From Phytophthora colocasiae (lineage: Eukaryota; Oomycota; Peronosporomycetes; Peronosporales; Peronosporaceae), in the NCBI GenBank assembly GCA_018806915.1, contig JAGKQI010000103.1:1054001-1118000 (forward strand): a DNA stretch of 64,000 nucleotides, read 5' to 3'. The notes beneath the pieces are model-generated. The model was not told the DNA's origin. It worked only from the letters and a program-made list of their open reading frames with translations, and made no database searches. A program made the translations under genes and the position numbers. The first letter of the stretch is position 1, and each line of letters begins with the position of its first letter. Of this stretch, positions 11,640 to 22,000 are shown piece by piece.

Positions 11640-11987
11640 CAGTAGCGTAATAAAGATCATTGTGTACCTGACAGTGTCGTTGAGATGTCGGATGCCATTC
11701 TCCACACAATGTGGCAGGTAAATCAGTGACGGCTTGCTCAAGCGGCCGTTCCTCTTATAGTAGTACAACTGGGAGAGCGTCGCCTTCACGCGCCGAGCGG
11801 TAAGACCCTTGTAGCCGCGGGCTACCATTCGCAGTCTGCTCCCAATGATATCGTTCCTGTATTGCACCCACTCGCACGGAGCCTCTCCGCAGTAATTACA
11901 CGCGATCATCTTGGCCTTGGCTTGAATTTGCAGAGTGACCGTACCGTAACTGGCGTCCAAATTTTGAATTTGTAACAGACCTGTCAT
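11631..11987 (-). CDS. Small Cys-containing ORF inside the piggyBac element
   Basis: An ORF of about 118 residues starts at an ATG at 11985-11987 and ends at 11631, overlapping the transposase stop tail to tail by 9 bp. It contains CNYCGEAPCEW, a basic middle, and IPHCVENGIRHL. I recall this CxxC...PCxW...IPxCVxxxIR pattern from short proteins common in Phytophthora genomes, often near transposons. The biochemical role is unknown; a zinc-binding accessory or DNA-binding factor is possible. It lies fully within the terminal repeats, so it travels with the element. The open frame extends further upstream but without another ATG. Confidence 0.55.
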   Translation of the reverse strand: MTGLLQIQNLDASYGTVTLQIQAKAKMIACNYCGEAPCEWVQYRNDIIGSRLRMVARGYKGLTARRVKATLSQLYYYKRNGRLSKPSLIYLPHCVENGIRHLNDTVRYTMIFITLLLW

Positions 11988-12013
11988 TGGCGGAATTTTA
12001 TGTTGCTCGGGTA

Positions 12014-12051
12014 CTGAGCGGTCCTCTAAAAAACCTCTGGTAGTAAAAGGG
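12014..12051 (-). repeat. piggyBac right end and subterminal repeat
   Basis: Inverted counterpart of the left end, directly followed by TTAA. The subterminal GAGCGGTCCTCTAA is in the same orientation as on the left, so it is a direct and not an inverted copy. Confidence 0.8.
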
Positions 12052-12401
12052 TTAAATTGCAACAGGCAGCACACACTGCTGCGCAATGGACTCGCTAAGG
12101 TACATGTATTCTAGAAATGAACGGCATGTGTATTCTTGCCGTTCATTTCCATTTTCGGCGATCGACAATTTTATCGGGAACTTCTCTGTGTAATTTGTAT
12201 TTTCATACCCAGCTGTCTGAAGCATCTCTCGCACTGACGTGGCTGCTGGACTTGAATGGAGAGGCAAGATAGCACCTCAGGATGCGTGCAGTCTGGACCA
12301 ACCAAGGCATGGCAACACTGGCGCTGGCTTGCTTCCACTCGTGAAATCTCAGCAATTGAAACAAGTGCAAGTACAGTATTGAACTCAGCAAAGTCTTTGC
12401 A

Positions 12402-14003
12402 ATGTCTGACGAACAAGTGCCTCCATTCTCGCTCGGTAAGAAAACTATTCATCCAACACTTGCTGTGCTTGTAATATAACAATATTCTGCTTTTGATCGA
12501 TTCTACTAGACAAACCTCGATACGACACCTCAACGTACGTCGGTCGGTGGCGCAAGTTTGCAGAACTCGTTTCGCCAAAGTACGTCATGTTGTCTGCAAA
12601 GTTTTGCAGACAACATATTCTTACAAAAATGGCATGTTGCAGGTGGCTCTTCCTGACTTCTGAGCAGATTCAGCACGCAACACAGACTCTAGAGGACTTC
12701 CGCAACGGCAAGCTTGCTCCTGGTCAAATCAATGATGCAGAACTGTGGAATCTTCGTCAAGGTAGAGATCATTCCGATTGCAACAAGGACCTTTTTGAAC
12801 TGAAATTGTGTTGTGATGATTGTAGCGTATGAGGCTGCAGTCCACCCTCAGACTGGCGAAACGGTCTCCGCTGCGTTTCGTTTGTCGGCTTTTGTGCCTG
12901 TGAATATTCCTATCTGCGTTGGCATGCTGCTTGCCCCTCCTACGGTATATTGTTCGCTGGAACTGAATTGCAAAAGTATTAGATTCACGTATTCATAATC
13001 TATTGCTTTTGATTGCAGTTGGGAAACACGATCTTCTGGCAGTGGGTAAACCAGAGCTACAGTGCCGGCTTCAACTATGCCAACCGTAACGCTAGCAGTG
13101 ACCAGGACAACTCGACCATCTTCAGTACGTAAATAAGCTGCAAGTTGCGCTGTTCGAGAGCTAACAGTCTTGATTTTCCATCGTAGAGTCGTACGCGACT
13201 GCGACACTGGTGTCTTGCACGACCGCTGTTGGACTGGGTAAGATGGTGGGGAAGGCCAAGAGACTTTCTCCTAGCACCCGCTCGTTCCTTGGGAAGGTGG
13301 GCTCACAGCATTTAGTGTCACAATTTTTTGTCAAAATTCTAACTGTGGTGTGTGTTCTGTTTTCGTAGATGGTTCCTTTCGTTGCTGTTGCCAGTGCGGG
13401 TGCTTTCAACGCCGTGTCAATGCGCTTTAACGAATTCCAGTACGTTTAGAGCACTTGACAGGCCAACGATACATTTCATGTGCTAATTTGATTGTGCTGG
13501 TGCTTCATAGGGAAGGAATTGACATCATGGATGAGCACGGAGACGTGCACGGGCGTTCTGTAGCTGCTGGGCGCCAGTCGCTTGGCCAGGTGGCGCTCAC
13601 GCGCGTTGCGCTTCCCATGCCTAGTACGTTGTCACTTCAATTGTTGCATATTGCTCAAATACTTACTCGAATGAAACAGTTTTACTGCTTCCGCCGTACC
13701 TGTATGAAGTCATGAAGAAAACCAACATCATGCCCAAGGCCAAGTACCCGAAACTGGCTGCAGAACTTGGTATATGCTATATCTTTTAAATTTCGCGTAA
13801 GAGCTGAATCGACTGACCCGTTCGTTGTTCTTGTTCACACAGTGGTGTTGACGCTGTGCTTGTGGGGCGCCATGCCCAGTGCCGTCGCGCTCTTCCCGCA
13901 AATGGGTACAATCTCAGCTGACAGTGTGGAGGAAGAGTTTCGGTCTCGTGTGGACCGCAATGGTCAACCTGTTCGCCACTTCATCTACAACAAGGGGATT
14001 TGA
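12402..14003 (+). CDS. Sideroflexin, mitochondrial amino-acid transporter
   Basis: Sideroflexins are multi-pass proteins of the inner mitochondrial membrane; animal SFXN1 carries serine for one-carbon metabolism. Ten exons read as 12402-12435, 12510-12579, 12643-12761, 12826-12944, 13019-13124, 13187-13296, 13369-13439, 13511-13623, 13680-13769 and 13843-14003. All introns are GT-AG, 55-75 bp, and the phases agree. The total is 993 nt, or 330 residues, the usual family length. Family motifs present are HPQTGE, FWQWVNQSYSAGFNYANRNA, and the hydrophobic segment VPFVAVASAGAFNAVSMRFN. The C-terminal part keeps GAMPSAVALFPQ. The start ATG gives a short N terminus followed by PRYDTSTYVGRWRKF, as expected. 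The nine introns show an ordinary host gene, in contrast to the surrounding transposons. Confidence 0.92.
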
Positions 14004-14286
14004 GGCATCAACTCACTACGCTGGGTTATATCCATCGTAACCCGGGTTACATACTGTAATTGCTCTAATGTTTTTGAATGGAGCAACGATGCTTGCACGT
14101 GTAGGAAGTTGTTGGTAGTGTCCCCGAGGATTAAACAACTAACCGGGGTGCATTAGAGCCCCTCCTCTCATACTTTCCCTGCGTAGGGAGGCAGTGACAC
14201 GACCATTTATTTGGATGAGGGGATCATATACTGTTCATTGTTCCTAAGCTGGCTGGGGCTGTGATTCTTTCCTGGGAAGGTCAGCT

Positions 14287-15940
14287 TTACTCTAGTGTTG
14301 ACTCGAGACTGGTGTCGACCGTAGGCTCAACTCCACGGGCGAAGTGGCGCTTGCCTTTATGAGCCTCAATGTACAAGAGCATATTTCTTCGACTCTCCTC
14401 CTTCTTAGCACCCTTCACCCGCCAGAGATCGCGCTGGTAAAATGCGCACAAAAAGTTACAAGTGTAGTATAAGGACTAACATCACAATAAGCTTACCTCC
14501 TTGGTATGACTGGTATTTGTAGCTTCATGCAGCCGCCCTTCAAGCTCCCAGCAATATCGTTGCCATTTTTCTTTTTCAGCTATTTGACTGTGACAACGCG
14601 AACAATGTTAGCGGTAGTTTGATCCGTCCAAGATGGGGCTTACTCATCAACTAGCGCTCTCAAGTCCAACAGTGCATGTTTTGCTAATGATGATTCGCGT
14701 TTTGCTTTCGATAGACTTGTGGCATGTGCTGCAGCTAGAGGTCATGAAAGATATTAGCTTCAAGTGAAATGCGTAGGTGGTCTCAGTCGCATACCTTTTT
14801 CTTCAGCTACACGAAGATGATGCTCATTCTCGGTCTCCTTTTGCTGTAATCGAAGAACGTCACGAGCTTTGTCTTCTAGGGACTGCTTTGATGTAGCAAA
14901 GACTTCTCGTAAGCGCGTTTTCGCTCTCTGTTGGACCCACCAATAGCTTGTTAGTACTTGAATTGAACACCATACCAAACATTTACAACTTTCCTGGCTT
15001 TCTTCAACTTCCTTCTGAAAATTGTCACGCTCCTTTTGAAGTTGCTAGGAAATAAATACCAACACAGAACCCAAGTGAATTGTCATTCGCCATCTCTTTG
15101 AGCTATTGCTGTACCTGGGCCTCCATCGTTATACGTGTAAGTGCTACATCACAAGCTGAGAGCGACTCAGCAATAGATTCCGACAAACCTTTAAGGACAA
15201 GTTAGGTGCAATTACACATTTGCATTTACAGTGTCAGCTTTTTACCGCATAAAATGCCGAGATCGCGGAGATCGTCAGACAACTTAGCACTTTCACCACA
15301 CTCGTAAAGCTTGAGAAAATGCCGAGGTGCTAGCGGTTCGGGGGGATAGTCTGGGAGAATATCATCAACGTTTTCGTGATTCTTTCGAAGTTGGTTCTAT
15401 GGTTAATGAAGAAAGATATTAGTAACAAGATCTCGAACACCTTACTTGTTGGCTAACCTTGAGTTGACGCAGCTCCTCACAAGTCAAATTGCCATCTTGG
15501 TCGCCGTCGAATTGCCGCCAGACCATTTTGGCAGCAATGAGTGACCACGATGGTAAACCAATTGGAATCGATGTTAGGTTGTCGGACGACTGCATTGGGT
15601 AAAAGTTTGGGAGCGTTTTTACTTGGTTGACAAGGAACTCCAAACTCTCTTGCTTCTCTTTCTTCATCCCAGCAAAACTGAATACTAGTTTTAAGAAAAT
15701 ACACACAGTGAAAGACGCACCATCTGAAGCTCATACTCGCGGAATCGAGTTTCTTGCTCGTAGATGGTAGCGTGCAGCATGTTCAGCTCCTGCTGGATCG
15801 ACTTGGTTTCGGTGTAAAAGGTCTGTAGAGTCAGCAAATGCAAGAGATCAACATTCAGTGAGCAGTGCTTCTTTCTCATAGACACCGGGAAACGGCACGC
15901 GCTCGCTCACCTTGATGTTTTGCACGTGCCGACAACCTTT
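14287..15940 (-). CDS. EF-hand and coiled-coil protein (5' end not resolved)
   Basis: A multi-exon minus-strand gene of unknown function. Exons I can join with consistent phases are about 15396-15246, 15188-15115, 15044-14990, 14923-14795, 14734-14644, 14587-14497 and 14433-14287 (stop TAA). Upstream are an EF-hand exon ending at 15458, a coiled-coil exon ending near 15722, and an exon starting at 15940. The calcium loop is DGDQDGNLTCEE, with acidic residues at positions 1, 3, 5 and 12. The rest is heptad-rich helix (for example QLQKERDNFQKEVEESQE), suggesting a Ca2+-responsive structural or cytoskeletal protein. The intron between the coiled-coil and EF-hand exons is very short (about 40 bp) and its exact borders are unclear. 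The initiator ATG was not found; the first exon may lie near 16.0-16.1 kb. Confidence 0.7.
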
Positions 15941-17082
15941 CTGCAACCCGAAAGCAAAACACCATCACCAGTTAAACTCATTCAATTTATCGAGAACGCG
16001 ACATCAGTTACAACCCCTCAGCTGCACTACTAACCCAGCAGTACAGATACAGCTCAGACCCTCCACAATTGCTGCAGCAATATCGCGATAACTTCTTGAC
16101 CGCCGCACTGAATTAGTCGAGTCAGGCAGTTAGCAAAGCTATGGCGTTCTACTTGGGCAGAAATCTCGCTTCAACGTACACAGTCATGTCGATAAGGTTG
16201 GCCTTCACACAGAAGACCCCGGTGACAGCAAAGCTTGTGCAGCGAAACCACCTTTGAGGTGGTCGACAAGAATAGAACCTTCCCAGGACCAGCAGGTTGA
16301 AGTCCACCGCACTCGTGCACCCCATCGTCGGATTTTGCGTGTTTCTCGCTAGCATGAACAAAATGACAAGGCAGCAAGGAAACGAGAACAATCTACTTTG
16401 TCTGTGCCTGGTAGCGTTCATTGCACTGCCATTATCTGGTCCAGACTCTGGATGACATACAGTGTGGTGACGGCGGGCACGCGGCAACAACGGCGCGAAT
16501 GCAATTGCACGAGAGTGTCGCTGCGTCCGACGAGAGATACGTGGCCGAAGGTTCCGTGCCGCTTCGTCGCTGTACTTTCGAGGGACACTTCAACAATTGG
16601 CTTCGACGTTGAGACGGTCTCCTACTTCCATGACGGTGCTTCCAGGAGAGAAATTTTCGCCGCGATGTTCTCCATGAAACGCTGGCCTCGTGCACTTAAC
16701 CGCCGATTGATGCGTGCACCCGTGCTCGTTCCTGCTTCGTTGGTCAAAGGCCGATAAGAACTCCAAAAAATCAGCTCGTTGGAAATGGTCAAAAATTGAA
16801 GGTCTCCTCCTCGTATCTTTTTGCCAGCCGGGGATCATCCGCGAAAATCAGACCAGCCATTCGACTATGTCCGCAGTAATCAGAATTGATTTGAGAGAAA
16901 ACATCTAAATCAAAGGGTGACAGTAAATTTGTTAAAGAAACGATCTTAGGCCGTTGCGGCTCATTGCACCAGACTCTGCGACTTGCAGTGCAAGTGGCCC
17001 ATAACGGAATTTGCCTTCCACCCCTCAAGCCCCCGCAATTACTCAGGAAAACCCTCAAGCAAGCGCCAACCTTATCCCGTTC
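15941..17082. other. No firmly supported gene
   Basis: This stretch holds the promoter regions of the divergent EF-hand and MAPEG genes. A 38-codon ORF at 16141-16257 plus (MAFYLGRNLASTYT...) resembles a mitochondrial presequence but has no continuation I can trace. Longer open frames at 16149-16490 (minus) and 16398-16757 (plus) overlap each other and show no family features. Confidence 0.35.
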
Positions 17083-17664
17083 ATGTCGGTATCGGCTGTG
17101 CGAATCTCGCTCCAGCCGGCGCATGGCTACATCCCGCTCGTAGTCATCGGCGCCGGTCTTGTTGGCACGTGGGCTGGCTTCAAAGTCGGTATGGCTCGCA
17201 AGCAATACAACGTCCCGTACCCGCAGATGTACGCCGAGAAGAAGGACAAGAACGCCAGCGAGTTCAACTGCGTGCAACGTGCGCACCAAAATGTGCTCGA
17301 GAACCTCCCGCTCTTCTACGCGATGCTCGCCACCTCCTCGTACGTAGCAGCATGTGTATTTAAAAGAAATGAACGCATGGAAGCTGATAGATATTTTGGG
17401 TTGATGCAGAATCTACCGCCCTAAAATTGCAGCAGCAGCAGGTGCTGTGCGTATCGCTGGCTTCATCATGTACGTCAAGGGTTACTCAAGTGGAGACCCA
17501 GGGAAAAGGAGAAAAGGCACATTTGGTGAGTTCGTCGTCGACTTTGCGCATGTGACGTAGATCACTAACACGTATGCTGTTGCTATTTGACAGGCCATTT
17601 GGGGACGCTTATTATGCTAGGACTCTCTGTGGAAGCATCATTGCGTCTTTTTGGATTCCTATAG
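17083..17664 (+). CDS. MAPEG-family protein 1 (microsomal GST3-like)
   Basis: MAPEG proteins are four-helix membrane enzymes that use glutathione, acting as transferases or peroxidases in the endoplasmic reticulum or outer mitochondrial membrane. Exons 17083-17339, 17410-17525 and 17594-17664 give 147 residues, the family size. The glutathione-binding signature appears as FNCVQRAHQNVLENLP (R-x-x-x-N-x-x-E-x-x-P). Hydrophobic helices flank it, and YRPKIAAAAGAVRIAGFIMY is the third helix region. ATG 17083 gives the same N terminus (LQPAHGYIPLV) as the paralogue at 56359. That paralogue has an extra intron after PQ, which this gene lacks. Confidence 0.9.
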
Positions 17665-18139
17665 CGATTTCCTCGACAGTGTCGAGGAAGTCGAGTCGAC
17701 ACCAAGAGTGATAACGACACACTTGAGAAGAGAAGAATTGTCAGAGAAGAGAAGTATCGACAAAGATGAAACGTCGGCAAGCAACACTCGTGAAGCCTCC
17801 AATTCGAAGGTAATGTGAGGCAAACGTATCATGAAGTGCTGCAATCCCCGCTGACATTCGCGAGCACCAGAGGGAAAGTGCTGCGACAGGCGCAGTAGCA
17901 ACGACTGGAAGTTGCTGCTGAAATGCCTACAACAATCAACAGCGCGGAAGCAGGGGATCGAGTAGAGTTCTACTCGCCACACGATAGAAGGCCCCACGTC
18001 TTCCGCGCCTTTCATATCTATCTAAATGTAATAGTACACAACAAAATAAAAACATGGTTTGTATGTGTGGAAACACTGCGTACATACTTCCAGAAGTTGA
18101 TCTCTGGACCGAACTATAGAACGAGCTACTCGTTCAAAT
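17665..18139. other. MAPEG1 3' flank and first half of spacer copy A
   Basis: No gene. A 38-bp block at 18015-18052, including AATAAA-like sequence, is repeated exactly at 55997-56034 downstream of the Fanzor gene. The last four bases (AAAT, 18136-18139) are the LTR element target duplication. Confidence 0.6.
18015..18052 (+). repeat. 38-bp spacer repeat, copy A
   Basis: Identical over 38 bp to 55997-56034. It starts TATCTATCTAAATG and ends in ATAAAAA. It marks homologous spacers on either side of the Fanzor locus. Confidence 0.85.
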
Positions 18140-18624
18140 TGTCACGCACCTCCCTTGTCGGGGTCGGTACCTGTGGCTGTTAGATGAGTACGGTCCTGAG
18201 TGGGGTCTAGAAGTAGAGTAGAGAAGAGTAAGTCCTTGAATAAATGCAATATACGTTGATTCTTGTTCTTGTTCACTTGACTAGGGAAATTCGTAACTAA
18301 ATAGAAAAAAATGAAGAGCGCAGCATAGTACCACGCCCTTGGGGGTGACACCTCACCTTTCGCACTCACCGAGCACCGTCGACCTGCCATCCGTCCTTGC
18401 AGTCTCCCCTTTCACCAGAGACTCGGTCTCACTTGCCTTCAGCTCCCTCCTGTCTTGGACCTCCACGTCGCCACCTAGCGCCACTAATTGCGGGAAGGTC
18501 CCTTACTGATACTGTACCACTGGTACGGTACTCCGGCTTGAGCCACCCAGACGCCGAGGCCGCGTGGGTCTTTCGGGAGCCCGAACACTGCTGGAACGCC
18601 ACCCTCGATCCCGGATACGGGACA
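18140..18624 (-). repeat. Left LTR (3' LTR in the minus sense)
   Basis: 485 bp from TGTCACGCACC to ATACGGGACA, nearly identical to the right LTR. It lacks a 10-bp segment that the right copy has at about 53631 and differs slightly near 18484. A plus-strand AATAAA occurs near 18240. Confidence 0.95.
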
Positions 18625-18632
18625 TTCCCCCC
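18625..18632 (-). promoter_or_regulatory. Polypurine tract
   Basis: On minus the bases immediately before the left LTR read GGGGGGAA. This is the plus-strand primer site of reverse transcription and marks the left LTR as the 3' LTR. Confidence 0.7.
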
Positions 18633-19085
18633 GACTTGAAGTCCGCCGTCCTCGGAGGACACTGTGTTGGACCTCGTCGGCCAGTCCTCTTAAGCGTTCC
18701 GCCATACCCAAGTCGGCGTCTGAAGCGTCCTCGTACGCCAAGGGTTGTCGAGCCCTAGTACGGTCTCCCGCACGAGAGTCCTCGTCAAGTTCTTCGTCCG
18801 ACGAAGGAGTTTCAACTTCCTCTTCCACCAGCGTTTTCACTCGATTACGGGCCGCGGGCCTCTTTAGGCGTAGGATGCTATCTTCCTCGGCACGGTAACG
18901 CTCCGAAGCGTTCCGTTGTACGCTGTCCAAGGCGTCCTCAAGGATTCCCCGAGGAGCAATCTTTCGCAACCGGCCATCTCGATCTCCGAGACGACCCTGG
19001 GAGAAAGAAGAAGCACCGAAGGTCACATAAGCGTGAAAAGGCTAGAGCGAAGAAGTTTGCGAAGTCCAAGGAGGAGGCAGACCCC

Positions 19086-22000
19086 GTGACGATTCTCGAC
19101 AACATTGGACTTCCCCTGGTGAATCGAAAGCCTAGAGAAATTACGGAACGGTTATCAAGCGTTCCAGAGAAGGCCCGCCGAAGCGTTCGACATCAGCGGA
19201 GGGGGCTTATTCGACGGATCGTTCACCAGCTAGTGTTCGAGGAGGAGACGTTAGACCCTCGACCGTGTGGCACCTGCCAGATGAAATTGAGTGACCGGAG
19301 GGATCCCCGCGAGAAGTATAGTCGGGAGTTCCTTCTGAAGGAGAAGGAGCTTGAAATGCGAGCAAGGGCGTACTTGGAGCGTTCCGTGGATCACTTGGAG
19401 AAGAGTATCGTGGACATTTTGATACAAGGAATTAAGTACCGATACGTGCTGGACTCAGACGGGATTCGTAGGAAGCTAACGGATCGTACTCCTACGTGTG
19501 AACTGTGTCGCATTTTATCTAAGCGTTCCTCGCGAAGAGGCCGCGTCTGCAACGTCCGCTTTGACCATTCTGCGTTACTCGCTAACCGTTCCGAAGCGTT
19601 GGGAACGCTTAGCTCAAGTGAAGATCAGCCGGGGGGCATATATGAGTACGCCCACGCCGTGTCGGATGCGACGGCCAAGGATCCTGATCAAAAAGAACTA
19701 AGCGAGGTGTCCGGCTCCGAAGTGCTCAGTGAGGATGAAGGCGACGCAGTCGTTCCAGAAGGCAAACGTGTTATCGGTTCTGTGGGTGGGGTGGAGGCCG
19801 TCTCTACGGGCTATATCGACTGTCTACCTACCGCTATGCTCATCGACTCGGGAGCTGTTGCCAGTCTAATTGACAATCGCGTACTGAAGAGGTTGGGAAT
19901 GACGGACGCTCCCTTGGAACCGTACCCTCAGGAACTGAAAGGCGTGTCGGGTCAAGCGTTACGAGTTAAGGGAATCGTCCGCCTACCCATGCGGCTGGGG
20001 TCGAAGGAGCTAATCCGGCCTTTTGTGGTGATTGAGAAGCTGCATGTTGATGTAATCCTCGGAACGGACACGCTTAGAGCGTACCGAGCAGTAGTCGACC
20101 TGGATGAAAGTACGGTAACGCTTAAGGATACTGGAGAAGCGTTCGCCATCGGGTCGCCTCGGGTGGAGGAAATGTACACCACTCGTATTAGCTCTACGGT
20201 ACGGTTATGTCCTGGAGGGCAAGCGTTGGTGGTGACCGATGAGCAAGGAAAAGCGGCCGATGACTCTACTGTGCTCGTCGAAGGATATGTGGACCTGGAC
20301 GACACGGTGAAAGTGGCTCGAACCCTGTGTACTGTGAAGGAAGGCAAGGTCGTGGTGGAAGTGTGTAACGCTTCAGAAGAGGACGTGATCATTAAAAAGG
20401 GAACGCTTATCGCCGCGGCTACGGTAGTGCCGGCGACCGCCTTTGCTTACGAGAAGGACAATGTGGATGACCGGAACGCTTCCGCAAATGGAACGGATTG
20501 GGTAAGTTCCGTGCTGGGAACGGTTAGTTCGCGTTCTGAACCGTCCCGAGACCCCATGCCTGCCTTGGACGAAGCGTTACGACAAGAGTTTAAGGTGGAC
20601 TTTACGGGATCGAAGTTGAGCTCTGAGCAGCAAGGGCTGTTCTCTTCTCTATTGGAGTCTTTCGCTGACATGTTCGTGGAAACCTCGATGAAGCCGGGTC
20701 GGACCAACCTTCTAGAGTTCTCTATAGATACGGGAGACAATGCTCCAATCAAGCAGAGACCGTACCGGGTTTCTAAGGCCGAAGGTAATGTAATGGAAGC
20801 CGAGATCCAACAATACCTCGATTTGGGGATAATACAACCGTCCTCGAGCCCATGGGCGAGCCCAGTGCTTATGATACGGAAGCCTGATGGGGGCATACGC
20901 TTCTGCATTGACTACCGGAGACTGAACGCTGTTACTATTAAGGACTGCTACCCGATGCCGCTCATTGATGACATCTTGGACGTTCTGGGGAATGCTAAAC
21001 TGTTCTCTACTATGGACATCGCCTCCGGGTATTGGAACGTTCCGATGGCAAAAGGAAGCGTGGAGAAAACAGCATTCACCTGCAAGTACGGGCTGTTCGA
21101 ATGGTTAGTGATGCCTTTGGCTTATGCAACGCGGTGCCGGCTTTCGAGCGACTAATGGAGAACGTACTAGTGGATCTTAAGTGGCGAACTTGCTTGGTGT
21201 ATCTCGATGATTGTGTGGTGTTCAGTGAGGACTTTCCTACCCACTTGGTACGGTTAAAACAAGTTCTGGAACGGTTCCGAGCGGCTGGATTCAAACTCAA
21301 AATGAAGAAATGCAAGTGGGGACGCGACCAGGTAGCGTTCCTGGGACATATAGTAACGCCTTCAGGGATACTGCCTAACCCGGAGAAGGTGAAGTCGGTG
21401 ATGACCTTGAAGAACCCGCACGACTTGCATACCGTTCGAGCGTTCCTAGGACTGACGAGTTATTTCCGACGATACATTCCGGGGTACGCTGCGATCACCG
21501 CTCCCATAGAACGCTTAAAGGGAAAAGGCGTTCCGTTCGAGTGGTCCGAAGACTGTGAGTCAGCGTTCCGACAATTGAAGCGGAGGCTGGTGGAGCCCCC
21601 AATCCTAGTGTACCCGGATTTCTCGAAGCGCTTCAAATTGTATGTGGACTCTTCCACGATGGCTATTGGAGCGTGCCTAATGCAGACAGTGGACGGACGG
21701 GAGCGAGTGGTAGCGTATGCGAGCAAATTGCTCGTTGGATCCGAGAAGAATTGGGTCAACAAGACCAACGGAACCTCCGAGATCGAATGTTGGGGAATCG
21801 TATGGGCTACGAGGAAGTTCCGCTGCTACTTGGATCGTCGTGAGTTCGACTTATACACGGACCACAAAGCGTTGACTTGGGTATTTGACGAGAAGAACCG
21901 TACCAGTAACGCTAAACTGGCACGCTGGGCTATGGAACTCTCGCAGCTACGCTTCAAAGTGTTCCATAAACCTGGGACCGCTATGGGTCACGTGGATGGA

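Larger units (their letters stand above)
9329..12055 (+). mobile_element. Complete piggyBac element with TTAA ends
   Basis: TTAA at 9329-9332 and 12052-12055 bound imperfect terminal inverted repeats. The left end reads CCCTTTCACTACCGG inward and the right end reads CCCTTTTACTACCAG on the minus strand. TTAA target duplication and CCC-starting ends are hallmarks of piggyBac. The interior encodes a piggyBac transposase on plus and a small convergent ORF on minus. Subterminal copies of AGCGGTCCTCTAA occur near both ends in the same orientation. Both ends are present, so the element is structurally complete even though its transposase is frameshifted. Confidence 0.9.

Noticed and set aside
16149..16757. 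Overlapping ORFs on both strands between EF-hand and MAPEG genes
   Set aside because: No conserved motif, no exon logic, non-natural composition.
18142..18390. 82-codon ORF repeated at 53190-53438
   Set aside because: It lies entirely within the LTRs; identity is due to the LTR repeat.
18140..18624. Plus strand as the sense strand of the LTR element
   Set aside because: On plus there is no primer-binding TGG after the left LTR and no purine tract before the right LTR; both are present on minus. The plus AATAAA in the LTR was not enough to outweigh this.
18484..19026. Minus ORF of 180 codons beside the left LTR
   Set aside because: It starts with GTG after a stop, runs into the LTR and overlaps a plus frame with more coherent basic protein sequence that joins pol.
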